DNA from: Noviherbaspirillum aerium
Lineage (GTDB): Bacteria > Pseudomonadota > Gammaproteobacteria > Burkholderiales > Burkholderiaceae_D
Length of the DNA: 64,000 nucleotides
NCBI RefSeq assembly: GCF_008929045.1
Contig: NZ_VFAH01000001.1
Location: 558,001 to 622,000, forward strand
Direction of reading: 5' to 3'
The position numbers were made by a program, and so were the translations under genes. This document shows, piece by piece, positions 23,038 through 31,934 of this stretch. The notes beneath the pieces are model-generated. The model had not been told where the DNA came from and made no database searches. It saw only the letters and a program-made list of their open reading frames with translations. Numbering within the stretch: position 1 is the first letter of the stretch; each line of letters opens with the position of its first letter.

Positions 23038-25560
23038 TTACTGTCCAGGTGCGGGGAAAAGGTCGCCGCCCGCGTTCCAGGTGCCGGCCGGGGTGCTGCC
23101 GCTGCTCTCGACAGGTATGCCGGACGATGCCGACTGGCGTCCGCTGTCGCCAAGAAAGCGGCCGAGTTCGTCTTCGCCCTGCGATGCGACGGGCGCGCGC
23201 ACGCGTGCGGCGGTCGGCGCCTCCTGCTCCTGTCCCGCAGGTCCGACCACGACGGTGGTGCCGTTCTGCTGGATCACTCCATAGCCGGGCGGCGGCATCG
23301 GCTGCATGTTTTCCGTGACGCGGTTGATCCAGTCTTCCGACGGCTCCTTGACGATCATGGGCGGCGGACGCTTGGGCTGGGGGAACTTGGCCTTGGTATC
23401 GATCATCTTGGCCTTGAGCGTGTCACGAAAGAAGTCGCCCACCAGCAGGAGGGCATTGTGGCCGCCCTGGCCCCAGTAGTCGCTGCGCATGGCGACGCGC
23501 GAGTCGTTGAAACCGACCCAGGCGCCGGCCACCAGGCGCGGATGCATCAGGATGAACCAGCCGTCGGTATTGTTTTGCGTGGTGCCGGTCTTGCCGGCGA
23601 TGTCGGCGACGATATTGAAGCGGTTGCGCACTTCCGTGCCGGTGCCGTAGCGCACTACGCCGCGCATCATGTCAATCAGCTCGACCGCGGTCTCCTCCGA
23701 CATGACGCGCTCGGGTTCGGAACCGAATTCGGCGATCACATTGCCATGGCGATCGGCGATCTTGCGCACCACGACCGGCTTGCGATATTCGCCCACCCTG
23801 GCAATGGTCGAATAGGCGGACACCATTTCAAACAGCGTGACCGGACTGGTGCCGAGCGACAGGGAGGGCACGGGATCGAGCCGGCTGTTCTCGATGCCGA
23901 CCGCCCGCGCCAGGCGCAGCACATTGGGCAGGCCGACGTCCTGCATGACTTGCGCCGTGATGGTGTTTTTTGAATACACCAGCCCTTCGCGCAGGCTCAT
24001 CATGCGATTGCTGAAGCCGGACATGTCGGTCGGCCGCCACACGCCGCCGTCCACCAGCCGGATCTCGACCTGACCATCCGGATAGATGCGGTCCGGACGC
24101 AGCCCCTGCTCCAGTGCCGCTCCGTAGACGATGGGCTTGAAGGTGGAGCCCGGCTGGCGTTCCGCCTGGGCGACATGGTCGAACTGATCGCGCTCGAAAT
24201 CGCGGCTGCCTACCCATGCCTTGACTTCGCCGCTCACCGGATCCATCGCCAGAAAGCCGGCCTCGAGCCGGGTCTTGCCGTCCTGCAGGCGCGTCATGAA
24301 CTTTTCGTTGGCCTTCAGGCTGGCCAGCACGTCTTCGTCCGCGCGGCCGGCCGCGACCGCTTTCTTGTATTCGCCGGTCTCGCGAATAAAGGTATCGAGC
24401 AGGTCGGCGCGCTCTTTCCAGAAGTGGCTGAACGGCTCGACCTTCTTGCGCAGCGCGGCATAGGCGGTCGGCGTATGCGAGGCAACGCGGCTGGTCTTGC
24501 TTCCCCATTCCACGTCGGCGATGTCCTGCAGCACCTTGGCCTGACGTTCCACCGAAGCTTCGGCCGCCTTCTGCAGCTTGTCGTCCAGCGTGCTGTAGAT
24601 GGTCAGGCCGTCGGTGTACAGGTTGTAGTCGTTGGCATCGGCCCATTCCAGCATCTGGCGCCGCACATAGCCGGCGAAATGGGGCGCCGAGCCGAGCGGA
24701 TCAGGCTGGCGCGTCAGCTTCACCTGCAGCGGCTGTTCGCGCAGCGCCTGATATTCATCCGCGGAAAGCACGCCGTGCTTGTGCATTTGCGCCAGCACCA
24801 CGTTGCGCCTCTTCTGCGCGCGGTCGGGATTGAGGATGGGATTGTAGTAGCTGGTGCCCTTGAGCATGCCGACCAGCGTTGCGCTTTCCAGCACGTCGAG
24901 GTCGGTCGCCGGCTTGTCGTAATAAGTGCGGGCTGCCATCTCGATGCCGATCACGTTGTACAGGAAAGGCACGCTGTTGAGGTAGGTTTCCAGGATCTGG
25001 TCCTTGCCGTAGGCCTTTTCTATCTTGATCGCGGTGATGATTTCCCTGACCTTGCGCTCGACGGTGCGGGAGCGGCCGATTTCCTCGGGAAAGACGTTGC
25101 GCACCAGCTGCTGGGTGATCGTGGAGCCGCCCTGGGCATCGCCGCGCAGCGTATGCACGATGGCAGACAGGCTGCGGCTGATGTCGATGCCCGGGTGATC
25201 GTAAAAACGGTGGTCTTCGGTGGCGATGAGCGCCTTGAGGACATGCGGCGAGATCTGCGCCAGGGTCACCTGCTCCTGATGTCCGCGGGCGAATGTGGCC
25301 AGATGCGTCCCCTCGGCCGACAGCAGTACGCTCGGCTGCGCATCCCGCACGGCTTTCAGGTCCTCGATGCCTGGCGTGGTCGGCGCAATCTTGGCAATAT
25401 AACTGCTGATCGCCACCGCAACCGCCACCAGCATCGTAAAAAGGAGCGCTGTCATGGTGAGAACGACGCGCTTCACTATGCGACGGCCCCGGTGCGGGGC
25501 AGGTTGATGCGGCTTGGGAAACTGATGCGGATTTGGCTTGGGCTTACTCTTGTTGTCCAC
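23038..25560 (-). CDS. mrcA: Penicillin-binding protein 1A (bifunctional class A PBP)
   Basis: 840 residues from a GTG at 25560, which has AAAAGG eight bases upstream; a GTG at 25605 would add 15. Order: a Pro/Lys-rich cytoplasmic tail, one membrane helix (about 31-54), a GT51 glycosyltransferase (EDHRFYDHPGID with catalytic Glu115, QGGSTITQQLVRN), a linker, and a transpeptidase with PGSTFKP (Ser-x-x-Lys), SKN (in YSKNTI) and KTGTT. It ends in a Pro/Gly/Ser-rich tail. It polymerises lipid II and cross-links peptidoglycan in the periplasm. No pil genes are adjacent, although in many proteobacteria mrcA is next to pilMNOPQ. Confidence 0.93.
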   Translation of the reverse strand: MDNKSKPKPNPHQFPKPHQPAPHRGRRIVKRVVLTMTALLFTMLVAVAVAISSYIAKIAPTTPGIEDLKAVRDAQPSVLLSAEGTHLATFARGHQEQVTLAQISPHVLKALIATEDHRFYDHPGIDISRSLSAIVHTLRGDAQGGSTITQQLVRNVFPEEIGRSRTVERKVREIITAIKIEKAYGKDQILETYLNSVPFLYNVIGIEMAARTYYDKPATDLDVLESATLVGMLKGTSYYNPILNPDRAQKRRNVVLAQMHKHGVLSADEYQALREQPLQVKLTRQPDPLGSAPHFAGYVRRQMLEWADANDYNLYTDGLTIYSTLDDKLQKAAEASVERQAKVLQDIADVEWGSKTSRVASHTPTAYAALRKKVEPFSHFWKERADLLDTFIRETGEYKKAVAAGRADEDVLASLKANEKFMTRLQDGKTRLEAGFLAMDPVSGEVKAWVGSRDFERDQFDHVAQAERQPGSTFKPIVYGAALEQGLRPDRIYPDGQVEIRLVDGGVWRPTDMSGFSNRMMSLREGLVYSKNTITAQVMQDVGLPNVLRLARAVGIENSRLDPVPSLSLGTSPVTLFEMVSAYSTIARVGEYRKPVVVRKIADRHGNVIAEFGSEPERVMSEETAVELIDMMRGVVRYGTGTEVRNRFNIVADIAGKTGTTQNNTDGWFILMHPRLVAGAWVGFNDSRVAMRSDYWGQGGHNALLLVGDFFRDTLKAKMIDTKAKFPQPKRPPPMIVKEPSEDWINRVTENMQPMPPPGYGVIQQNGTTVVVGPAGQEQEAPTAARVRAPVASQGEDELGRFLGDSGRQSASSGIPVESSGSTPAGTWNAGGDLFPAPGQ

Positions 25561-25772
25561 CTTTGGTGCCTTTTCGATAAGATCGATATTTTGGACAAAA
25601 GGCACCTTGTTTGGTTTTACCCATTTATTGGAAAAAGCTTAACGACTTCCCAGGATTCCGTCACTTCAACTTGAGCCATATCAAGTCCGATCTTCATCAA
25701 GAAGACATATGTTAGCGGGCTCAGTAAGATGCTGTTTCTTTACTGCATCTTTGCTTGCATGCAATTTGCCGG

Positions 25773-26165
25773 ATGATCAAAGCCTCTGCCATTGCTGATG
25801 ACGTACGCCGCTTCGTGCTGACCAGTATTCCTTCGATTCCTTATCTCGAAGCGATGCTGCTGCTGCGCAATGAGGAAGGCAAAGGCTGGGACCACCGCAT
25901 TCTTGCGCAACGCCTCTACCTGAGCGAAAAGACTGCCGCCGGACTGCTCGCCGAATTGCACGAAGCAGGCATCCTCCGCACCGAAGGCCAAGATCCGGTG
26001 CTTTATTTTTATGCGCCCGATTCGGATAGTCTGCGTACCATCATCGACCGTGTGGCTGCAACCTATTCGACACATCTGGTCGAAATCACCAATCTGATTC
26101 ATTCCACTTCCGCACGGAAGGCGCAGCAATTTGCCGATGCCTTCAAATGGCGAAAGGATTCCTGA
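25773..26165 (+). CDS. Winged-helix-like protein at head of a DUF5985 cassette
   Basis: About 130 residues from ATG at 25773 (weak ribosome site, CCGG only). Residues 10-75 fit a winged helix: ILAQRLYLSEKTAAGLLAELHEAGIL is a clear helix-turn-helix with a recognition helix, followed by a wing (TEGQDPVLYFYAP). The rest is a helical tail (LRTIIDRVAATY, ending KWRKDS) that could dimerise. It is probably a transcription factor, perhaps for the two small membrane genes that follow one base later. I do not recognise a named family. Confidence 0.7.
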   Translation: MIKASAIADDVRRFVLTSIPSIPYLEAMLLLRNEEGKGWDHRILAQRLYLSEKTAAGLLAELHEAGILRTEGQDPVLYFYAPDSDSLRTIIDRVAATYSTHLVEITNLIHSTSARKAQQFADAFKWRKDS

Positions 26166-26166
26166 C

Positions 26167-26424
26167 ATGCCCGCCATCATTTATTCGCTATGCGCGATCA
26201 CGTCGATGCTATGTACCTGGATGCTGCTGCGCGCCTACCGGCGCAACGGTTACCGTCTGCTGTTCTGGAGCGGCCTGTGCTTCGCCGGCATGTCCGTCAA
26301 CAACATCCTGCTGATCCTGGACCGGATCGTGTTTCCAACCACGGTCGACCTGATTCCCTGGCGCCTGGCTTCGGCCCTGATTGCCTTGCTGCCGCTGCTG
26401 TACGGCCTGATCTGGGAAGAATGA
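26167..26424 (+). CDS. DUF5985-type small membrane protein
   Basis: 85 residues; ATG at 26167, one base after the stop of the winged-helix gene, so translation is likely coupled. Three hydrophobic segments (residues 3-20, 30-50, 63-82); the loop between one and two carries RAYRRNGYRLLFWSGLCF, the family-like pattern of an arginine-rich turn then aromatic helix. It ends LIWEE. The function is unknown. Its neighbour is a related protein of about the same size and topology. Confidence 0.72.
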   Translation: MPAIIYSLCAITSMLCTWMLLRAYRRNGYRLLFWSGLCFAGMSVNNILLILDRIVFPTTVDLIPWRLASALIALLPLLYGLIWEE

Positions 26425-26428
26425 GAAC

Positions 26429-26689
26429 ATGATGAATACTATGCTGCTCGGCGCGATCGTCATGGCTTCATCCGTTGTCGGCCTGTTTTTCCTGCGCTTC
26501 TGGCGTAGTACCGGAGACCGCTTCTTCCTATTCTTTGCGCTGTCCTTCTTCATCGATGCGCTCAATCGGCTGATACTCGGCCCTTCCAGCCAGATGGAAG
26601 ACAATACGCCGTTCTATTACCTGATCCGCTTGGTCAGCTATGGCCTGATCCTGTTTGCGATCTATGACAAGAACCGGCCCAAGACCTGA
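26429..26689 (+). CDS. DUF5985-type small membrane protein, second of pair
   Basis: 86 residues; ATG at 26429, four bases after the previous stop, with GAAGAATGAGAAC upstream. Three membrane segments (5-22, 33-50, 65-80). FLRFWRSTGDRFFLFFALSFFIDALNRL is a typical DUF5985 segment; DNRL-like ALNRL after the second helix aligns with NNILL in the first protein, supporting paralogy. It ends IYDKNRPKT. The function is unknown; the pair may form a heteromeric membrane complex (inference). Confidence 0.75.
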   Translation: MMNTMLLGAIVMASSVVGLFFLRFWRSTGDRFFLFFALSFFIDALNRLILGPSSQMEDNTPFYYLIRLVSYGLILFAIYDKNRPKT

Positions 26690-26752
26690 CTTCCGGGTCT
26701 ATCATGGAAGTCGCCAGCTCTGCTGCACAAGCCGATAAGGAAATTGCAATTC

Positions 26753-27175
26753 ATGTCGCGCGACCTTTCCTGCTATTACCTTGATGAGCCCCTGTGCGAA
26801 GCGGAACTGGACTTTGCCGGCGGCATATTGCTTGGTCCGTGGGCAAGGTTTCGTACGGGAGCCTCGGCGCTGACGCAAAAACGCGTGCCTGCCGTACTGC
26901 CGCTGCCCGACGACCATGGTGTGTACGGGCAGACGCGGGAAGAGCGCGCCCGCATAGTCGGTGCCAATTTGCGTCATGCGGGCATACGCCAGGACAACGG
27001 GCGCCAAGTGGTTTGGGTCATGCCGCATGACAAGGAATGGGATGCCATCTTCCAGTTCGCCATCCGCAAGGAGACCGGGTACGGCCCCTATGTCGTGCAG
27101 CGTGCTGCGGACGAAAGCGACATGCAGAACGGCATGCGCGTTATTGATACCCACATGCTGTTAAGCCGGCTGTGA
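26753..27175 (+). CDS. Hypothetical protein (140 aa)
   Basis: ATG at 26753 with AAGGAA ten bases upstream; a TTG at 26744 is too close to that site. Soluble, no signal peptide, mildly basic. It has distinctive stretches LGPWARFRTGASAL, DDHGVYGQTREERARIVGANLR and VVWVMPHDKEWDAIF. I do not recognise the family. It follows the DUF5985 pair by 63 bases on the same strand but has its own ribosome site and may be separate. A terminator for the opposite strand follows at 27230. Confidence 0.65.
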   Translation: MSRDLSCYYLDEPLCEAELDFAGGILLGPWARFRTGASALTQKRVPAVLPLPDDHGVYGQTREERARIVGANLRHAGIRQDNGRQVVWVMPHDKEWDAIFQFAIRKETGYGPYVVQRAADESDMQNGMRVIDTHMLLSRL

Positions 27176-27229
27176 CGCGGAGACCGGAAGAGTAGACCGC
27201 TGAGGGTGAGCGCATGAAATGGCATGAAA

Positions 27230-27259
27230 AAACCCTGCGGGCTTGCACCGGCAGGGTTT
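27230..27259 (-). terminator. Rho-independent terminator for the leftward two-gene unit
   Basis: AAACCCTGC (27230-27238) pairs with GCAGGGTTT (27251-27259) around a 12-base loop. On the minus strand the stem is followed by TTTTTT (complement of 27227-27232). It ends the leftward transcript of the genes at 27283-28043 and could serve both directions. Confidence 0.8.
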
Positions 27260-27282
27260 GAAGGCGAGCAACGCTGAAAGAT

Positions 27283-27711
27283 TCAAGCGAGATAGTCGTG
27301 CCGGGGCCGCAATCCACGCAGGACGCTACGGCCGGCATGGAGCTGCTCGGTGACGGCGGCAATATCTCCATAGCCCAAACCTTGCTGCCAATCCATGCGG
27401 GCCACGGCCAGACCACGGATCTTGCGTGCCAGCAAACTTGCCACATACACCAGAGGAAACAGCAGCGGCCACAGCGTGAGCCAGCTTTCCAGCCAGCCGT
27501 GCAATTCGACACCAACAGCATCGATCGCCAAGCCGTGCAGCAGTACGCTGACCAGGAGGCTGGCAGCGCCGCTGAAGCATAGCGCCGGCATCATGGAAGC
27601 CAGGCTGCGCGAATGGCGTACAAACTGGGCGCATTCGATCAGCAGGCGCGGTGATTCAGCCGGATTATCTGAAACAGCAGAAGCGCTGGCAGAACGCGAC
27701 AACGTATACAT
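27283..27711 (-). CDS. Hypothetical membrane protein (142 aa)
   Basis: ATG at 27711 with GGAG nine bases upstream. Two to three hydrophobic segments (about residues 42-60 and 75-95), a basic segment LARKIRGLAVARM and a C-terminal tail ending RPRHDYLA. It follows the 105-aa membrane gene by 14 bases and clearly forms a two-gene unit with it. No family recognised. Its start falls close to a long leader rich in Ser/Ala that is probably cytoplasmic. Confidence 0.65.
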   Translation of the reverse strand: MYTLSRSASASAVSDNPAESPRLLIECAQFVRHSRSLASMMPALCFSGAASLLVSVLLHGLAIDAVGVELHGWLESWLTLWPLLFPLVYVASLLARKIRGLAVARMDWQQGLGYGDIAAVTEQLHAGRSVLRGLRPRHDYLA

Positions 27712-27725
27712 GCGACCGGTCTCCG

Positions 27726-28043
27726 TTAATTGCGCGATGCCAGGGCACGCAGTTCACTGGCCAGATTCGGATGCACCCCATCAAGGTCGCGCGCCATGCT
27801 GTTGAGCATCAGGATGCTGCGCAGCGTGCTGCGGGCGGAACGCTGTTCCAGGGTTTGACGCGGCTTGAGCACCAGAAGGCCGGCGCGAAGCAGGCCGATG
27901 AGCAGAGGCTTGAAAGCGACCAGTACGGCGGCAAGCAGGCTCAGTCCCAGCATCGGGCGGATGATTCCAACGAAATTCCCGGCAAATGCCTGTATCGTCG
28001 GCAACGCGGCTTCAATCGGAAAAGCGATGGATAACAACGACAT
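27726..28043 (-). CDS. Hypothetical membrane protein (105 aa)
   Basis: ATG at 28043 behind GGGAGTAAATC. One or two hydrophobic segments (about residues 25-62: GIIRPMLGLSLLAAVLVAF then LLIGLLRAGLLVL), then a polar tail with LEQRSARSTLRSILMLNSMARDL. It is the first gene of a leftward two-gene unit that ends at the terminator 27230-27259. No family recognised. The upstream region (28044-28220) is AT-rich and shared with the divergent LysR gene. Confidence 0.65.
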   Translation of the reverse strand: MSLLSIAFPIEAALPTIQAFAGNFVGIIRPMLGLSLLAAVLVAFKPLLIGLLRAGLLVLKPRQTLEQRSARSTLRSILMLNSMARDLDGVHPNLASELRALASRN

Positions 28044-28220
28044 GATTTACTCCCAATATTTTTGCTTGCTACTATCTTCTTTTGCTGCATTGCAGTATAA
28101 GTAGGAAGAAGTTATAAAACCAATTTACATTTTGCATATCAGCTATACTTCACATGAATATCAATGGCTGATCTGGTGATTTGTTTTATTTCTTGAGGCC
28201 TTTTCCTTACGAGCCAGACT
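28044..28220. promoter_or_regulatory. AT-rich divergent promoter region
   Basis: The 177 bases between the 105-aa membrane gene and the LysR gene are distinctly AT-rich (for example TATAAAACCAATTTACATTTTGCATATCAGCTATACTT at 28113-28149, only part of which need be promoter). It likely holds both promoters and the LysR operator, which would make the two small membrane genes the first candidates for control by this regulator. Confidence 0.45.
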
Positions 28221-29198
28221 ATGAGTTTCCTTACCCTTGACCTGAACCTGTTGCGTGTTTTTGATGCGGTAATGACCGAACAAAACCTGACGCGCGCCGC
28301 CAGCCGTCTGGCAATGACGCAACCAGCCGTATCAAATGCGCTGCGCCGGTTGAGGGATGCCCTGGGTGATGAACTGCTGATTCGCACCGCGCACGGCGTC
28401 AAGCCGACCCTCCGGGCGGAAACCCTGTGGCCCGCGGTGCGCCGCGCGCTGTCCGAGCTGGAAGAAGCCATTACTCCGGAACAGAATTTCGACATCGCAA
28501 CCGCGAGCAACACCTTTCGCATGGCAATGGCCGATGCCACAGCCGCACTCTGGCTTCCGGCGCTGGTGCGTTCCATCGAGCGCGAAGCGCCGGGCCTGAC
28601 CATCCGCATGGTGCCGCTGACCACACGCGAGCCGCGGCCGATGCTGCTGCGCGGTGATATCGATCTGGCGGTCGGATTCTTCCCTGGCGTGGTGGCCCAG
28701 TTGGCCGGAGGGCAGGGCGCCTCGGTATCGCCCATCCGCCATGAACAGCTGTATTCCGGGCATTACGTCTGCGTAATGCGCAAGAACCATCCGCTGGCGA
28801 AAGAAGAGCTGACGCTGGACAGCTACTGCGCGGCCAATCATTTGCTGGTGAGTTTCTCGGGCAGGGCGCACGGCCTGATTGATGAAACCCTGGCGCAGCT
28901 CGGGCGCGAACGCCGCATCCTGCTGACCGTCAACCAGTTCTTCACCGCCGGCCGCGTGGTGGCGACTTCGGATCTGATTACCGTATTGCCGCGCCACCTG
29001 ATTGCGTCGACCGGCATCACCGGCGCGCTGATCACCAAGGAGCTGCCGTTCGCCACGCCGAACGTGCATGTGGACATGTTGTGGCATGAGCGGGATACCC
29101 GCAGCCCGGCGCATAAATGGCTGCGTTCCCATCTGAGCGGCACAACCAGCGAAAATTTCATCAAGCTGAGCACCACTGCCGAGAAGCGCGCGGTCTGA
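28221..29198 (+). CDS. LysR-type transcriptional regulator (NodD/NahR/LinR branch)
   Basis: 325 residues. The helix-turn-helix (residues 8-66: LNLLRVFDAVMTEQNLTRAASRLAMTQPAVSNALRRL) begins with the DLNLLRVFDAV pattern of the NahR/NodD/LinR/PcpR-type group, many of which respond to aromatic or related inducers. The substrate-binding domain spans about 95-300. It has an unusual charged C-terminal tail to 325. It is divergent from two small membrane genes rather than a catabolic gene, so its target is not obvious. The ribosome site is weak. Confidence 0.88.
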   Translation: MSFLTLDLNLLRVFDAVMTEQNLTRAASRLAMTQPAVSNALRRLRDALGDELLIRTAHGVKPTLRAETLWPAVRRALSELEEAITPEQNFDIATASNTFRMAMADATAALWLPALVRSIEREAPGLTIRMVPLTTREPRPMLLRGDIDLAVGFFPGVVAQLAGGQGASVSPIRHEQLYSGHYVCVMRKNHPLAKEELTLDSYCAANHLLVSFSGRAHGLIDETLAQLGRERRILLTVNQFFTAGRVVATSDLITVLPRHLIASTGITGALITKELPFATPNVHVDMLWHERDTRSPAHKWLRSHLSGTTSENFIKLSTTAEKRAV

Positions 29199-29815
29199 TA
29201 CAAAACGCACGGACAACAGGCAACAAGCAGAAGAGGGACCAAGCAAGTGCCTTCTTCCGCGTCGAACCAAAACAGAAAAGCCCGCCAAAACGGTAATGCC
29301 GTTCACTGAAGGTTTTTCTTCGGGTAACGAACGGCATGACGTTCAGAGCAGGATTCGACGCCAAGGGGGCATTCACAGCCCCTTTCGTTTTCCAGGATGG
29401 TTAAGGTCAAGCGTTCGCGCAGGCGCTGCAGCAAGTGTTGCACACTGCCATAGCGCGGATTGCTGGTGGGTGTAGGGAAGAATAGGTCTGCCTTGGCATG
29501 CAGTGCAGGGTGCAGGGAGCGCCGTATGGCGGGGCCACGCCAGCGACGAACAAGCCGCCATGCGCCCACGGCAGGCCGAGGCAACCGTAGATTCATCTGC
29601 CATCCGCTCTAGGGATTTGTGAAACCCTGCCTCCGCCCGGAGACAATCTTCCTCAACCTCGTCCTGTCCAGTGAGAACGAAAGCGCTTTACACCGCATCA
29701 TCCATGTAACAGGACGATTCAATAGTTGACGCTGTGCAATGTCCTGCTTAGCCTGATGTGAAATGATCGCGGTTTTCCTCTGCGACTCCACTCGTTTTTC
29801 ATTCGGGGCATCATC
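29199..29815. other. Gene-poor region with degenerate repeat sequence
   Basis: About 600 bases. Contains ATGCCGTTC (29296-29304) and its complement GAACGGCAT (29329-29337), a possible terminator-like dyad for the LysR gene, and a MITE-like right end at 29643-29690. Two overlapping leftward open frames (97 and 76 codons, 29303-29603) show cysteine- and proline-rich translations without a ribosome site; they may be remnants of a decayed gene, but I cannot identify one. Confidence 0.5.
29643..29690. repeat. Degenerate copy of the right end of the 5.7-kb MITE-like element
   Basis: ACAATCTTCCTCAACCTCG … GTCCAGT … CGAAAGCGCTTTA aligns without large gaps to the interior and right terminal repeat of the element at 5629-5790 (CAAATCTTCTCGGCCTCG … GTCCAGT … CGAAAGCGCTCTA). 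No matching left end was found, so this is probably a truncated or old copy. Confidence 0.55.
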
Positions 29816-29983
29816 ATGCAAGCATCAAAAATCACATCTCTGCTCATCGCAGCCATCACTCTTGTCCTGTCCGGCTGCGTAGTCGTGCCGGACGTGCCGT
29901 CTGCACAAGTTGTCATTACTGGCGGCGGCGGTGGTGGCGGTTATCACTGCCCGCCCGGACAGGCGAAGAAGGGCCGCTGCTAA
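29816..29983 (+). CDS. Small Gly-rich lipoprotein (55 aa)
   Basis: ATG at 29816, stop TAA at 29981-29983. MQASKITSLLIAAITLVLSG-C is a clear lipoprotein signal with lipobox LSGC, Cys21 being the lipidated residue. The mature peptide of 35 residues begins VVVPDVPSAQVVIT, has a run of seven glycines, and ends YHCPPGQAKKGRC with two further Cys. Followed within 40 bases by a strong terminator. Such short YHCPPGQAKKG lipoproteins recur in proteobacteria as far as I remember, without known function. Ribosome site: GGGGCATCATC, moderate. Confidence 0.75.
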   Translation: MQASKITSLLIAAITLVLSGCVVVPDVPSAQVVITGGGGGGGYHCPPGQAKKGRC

Positions 29984-30023
29984 GTTCTCTGATCCGATTC
30001 ATTCAGAGCGGATTGCAAAACAA

Positions 30024-30065
30024 AAAGCCGACTGCAGTTGCCTGCATGTCGGCTTTCTTATTTTT
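30024..30065 (+). terminator. Rho-independent terminator of the small lipoprotein gene
   Basis: AAAGCCGAC (30024-30032) pairs with GTCGGCTTT (30048-30056), with an inner TGCAG/CTGCA stem, followed by CTTATTTTT. The A-run before the stem means it could also stop transcripts coming leftward from glmS. Confidence 0.9.
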
Positions 30066-30074
30066 CGCGGCAGA

Positions 30075-31892
30075 TTACTCGACCGTCACCGACTTGGCCA
30101 GATTCCGCGGCTTGTCGACATCGGTACCGCGCGCCAGCGCGGTGTGATAGGCCAGCAGCTGCAACGGCACCACATGCAGGATCGGCGACAGCGCGCCATA
30201 GTGTTCCGGCATGCGGATCACATGTACGCCTTCGCTGGGCATGATGCGGGAGTCGGCGTCGGCGAACACATACAGCTCGCCGCCGCGGGCGCGCACTTCC
30301 TGCATGTTGGACTTCAGCTTTTCGATCAGGGTGTCGTTCGGCGCGACTGTCACCACCGGCATTTCCTTGGTCACCAGCGCCAGCGGACCATGCTTGAGCT
30401 CGCCGGCCGGATAGGCTTCCGCGTGAATGTAGGAAATCTCCTTGAGTTTCAGCGCGCCTTCGAGCGCGATCGGATAGTGCAGGCCGCGTCCGAGGAACAG
30501 CGCGTTTTCCTTGCGCGCGAATTCTTCTGCCCAGGCGATGATCTGCGGCTCCAGCGCCAGCACCGCGCTGATCGATACCGGCAGATGGCGCATGGCTTTC
30601 AGATGCGCCGCTTCCTGCTCTTCGCTGAGGTGGCCGCGCACCTGTGCCAATGACAGCGTCAGCAGGAACAAGGCGGTCAGCTGCGTGGTGAATGCCTTGG
30701 TCGAGGCCACGCCGACTTCAACGCCGGCACGCGTGATGTAGGACAGCATGCACTCGCGCACCATTGCGCTGGTGGCGACATTGCAAATGGTCAGCGTATT
30801 GACCATGTCCTTCGACCGCGCATGCTTGAGCGCGGCCAGCGTATCGGCGGTTTCGCCGCTCTGGGAAATGGTCACCACCAGTGCATTCGGATTCGGCACG
30901 CTGTCGCGATAGCGGTATTCGCTGGCGATTTCGACGTTGACCGGGATATGCGCAATCGATTCGATCCAGTATTTCGCGGTCAGGCCGGCATAGTAGCTGG
31001 TGCCGCAGGCGAGGATCAGGACCGAGTCGATCTTCTTGAACACGCTGTAGGCCTTGTCGCCGAACAGCTCGGGCATGATCGATGAGACGCCTTCGAGCGT
31101 ATCGCCGATGGCGCGCGGCTGTTCGAAGATCTCCTTCTGCATGTAATGGCGGTAAGGGCCGAGTTCGGCGGCGCCGGTATGCGCATGCACGGTACGCACT
31201 TCGCGCTCCACCGGCTTGCCGGCGGCATCCACGACCCAGTAGCGCTGCAGTTGCAGGTCAACCACATCGCCTTCTTCCAGGTAGATGATCTGGTCGGTGG
31301 TGCCGGCCAATGCCATGGCATCGGACGCGAGGAAGTTTTCACCCTTGCCCACGCCGACGATCAGCGGCGAACCCTGGCGCGCGCCGATGACGCGATGCGG
31401 CTCGTCACGGCTGAAGACCGCGATCGCATAGGCGCCCTGCAGCCGGCGCACCGCCTGCTGCACGGTCTCGAACAGGTCGCCGGTGTACATGTGGTCGACC
31501 AGGTGCGCGATGACTTCGGTGTCGGTCTGGCTTTCGAAGACGTAACCGGCGGCGGTCAGCTCCGCGCGCAGTTCGTCGTGGTTTTCGATGATGCCGTTGT
31601 GAACCAGGGCAATCCGCTCGCGCGAAAAATGGGGATGCGCGTTGTGCGACGCCGGTGCGCCATGAGTCGCCCAGCGGGTATGCGCGATGCCGGTAAAGCC
31701 TTCCAGGCTTGCCTTTTCGACTTGCGATTCGAGATCGGCCACGCGCGAGGTGCTGCGTGAACGTTGCAACTTGCCGTCCACATGCAAGGCGACGCCGCAG
31801 GAATCATAGCCGCGGTATTCGAGCCTTTTCAGGCCTTGCAGAAGAATCGGAGTGATATTGCGCTGGGCTACTGCGCCGACGATGCCGCACAT
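30075..31892 (-). CDS. glmS: Glutamine-fructose-6-phosphate aminotransferase (isomerizing)
   Basis: 605 residues, ATG at 31892. Cys2 (MCGIVGA) is the glutaminase nucleophile after Met removal; RWATHG and HNGIIEN complete the N-terminal amidotransferase (1-240). Two SIS domains follow, with [18 protein letters not shown], and the C-terminal [11 protein letters not shown] tail that closes the active site. It makes glucosamine-6-phosphate, the first step to UDP-GlcNAc for peptidoglycan and LPS. No glmS ribozyme is expected or seen in this Gram-negative. glmU lies 740 bases away, separated by an Lrp gene. Confidence 0.97.
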   Translation of the reverse strand: MCGIVGAVAQRNITPILLQGLKRLEYRGYDSCGVALHVDGKLQRSRSTSRVADLESQVEKASLEGFTGIAHTRWATHGAPASHNAHPHFSRERIALVHNGIIENHDELRAELTAAGYVFESQTDTEVIAHLVDHMYTGDLFETVQQAVRRLQGAYAIAVFSRDEPHRVIGARQGSPLIVGVGKGENFLASDAMALAGTTDQIIYLEEGDVVDLQLQRYWVVDAAGKPVEREVRTVHAHTGAAELGPYRHYMQKEIFEQPRAIGDTLEGVSSIMPELFGDKAYSVFKKIDSVLILACGTSYYAGLTAKYWIESIAHIPVNVEIASEYRYRDSVPNPNALVVTISQSGETADTLAALKHARSKDMVNTLTICNVATSAMVRECMLSYITRAGVEVGVASTKAFTTQLTALFLLTLSLAQVRGHLSEEQEAAHLKAMRHLPVSISAVLALEPQIIAWAEEFARKENALFLGRGLHYPIALEGALKLKEISYIHAEAYPAGELKHGPLALVTKEMPVVTVAPNDTLIEKLKSNMQEVRARGGELYVFADADSRIMPSEGVHVIRMPEHYGALSPILHVVPLQLLAYHTALARGTDVDKPRNLAKSVTVE

Positions 31893-31934
31893 GACTTGCT
31901 CCCTTAGTGATGATGGTGACGGTGTTATCGTAGA

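Noticed and set aside
29303-29603. Two overlapping leftward frames of 97 and 76 codons
   Set aside because: No ribosome site and no family recognised; kept only as a note that a decayed gene may lie here.
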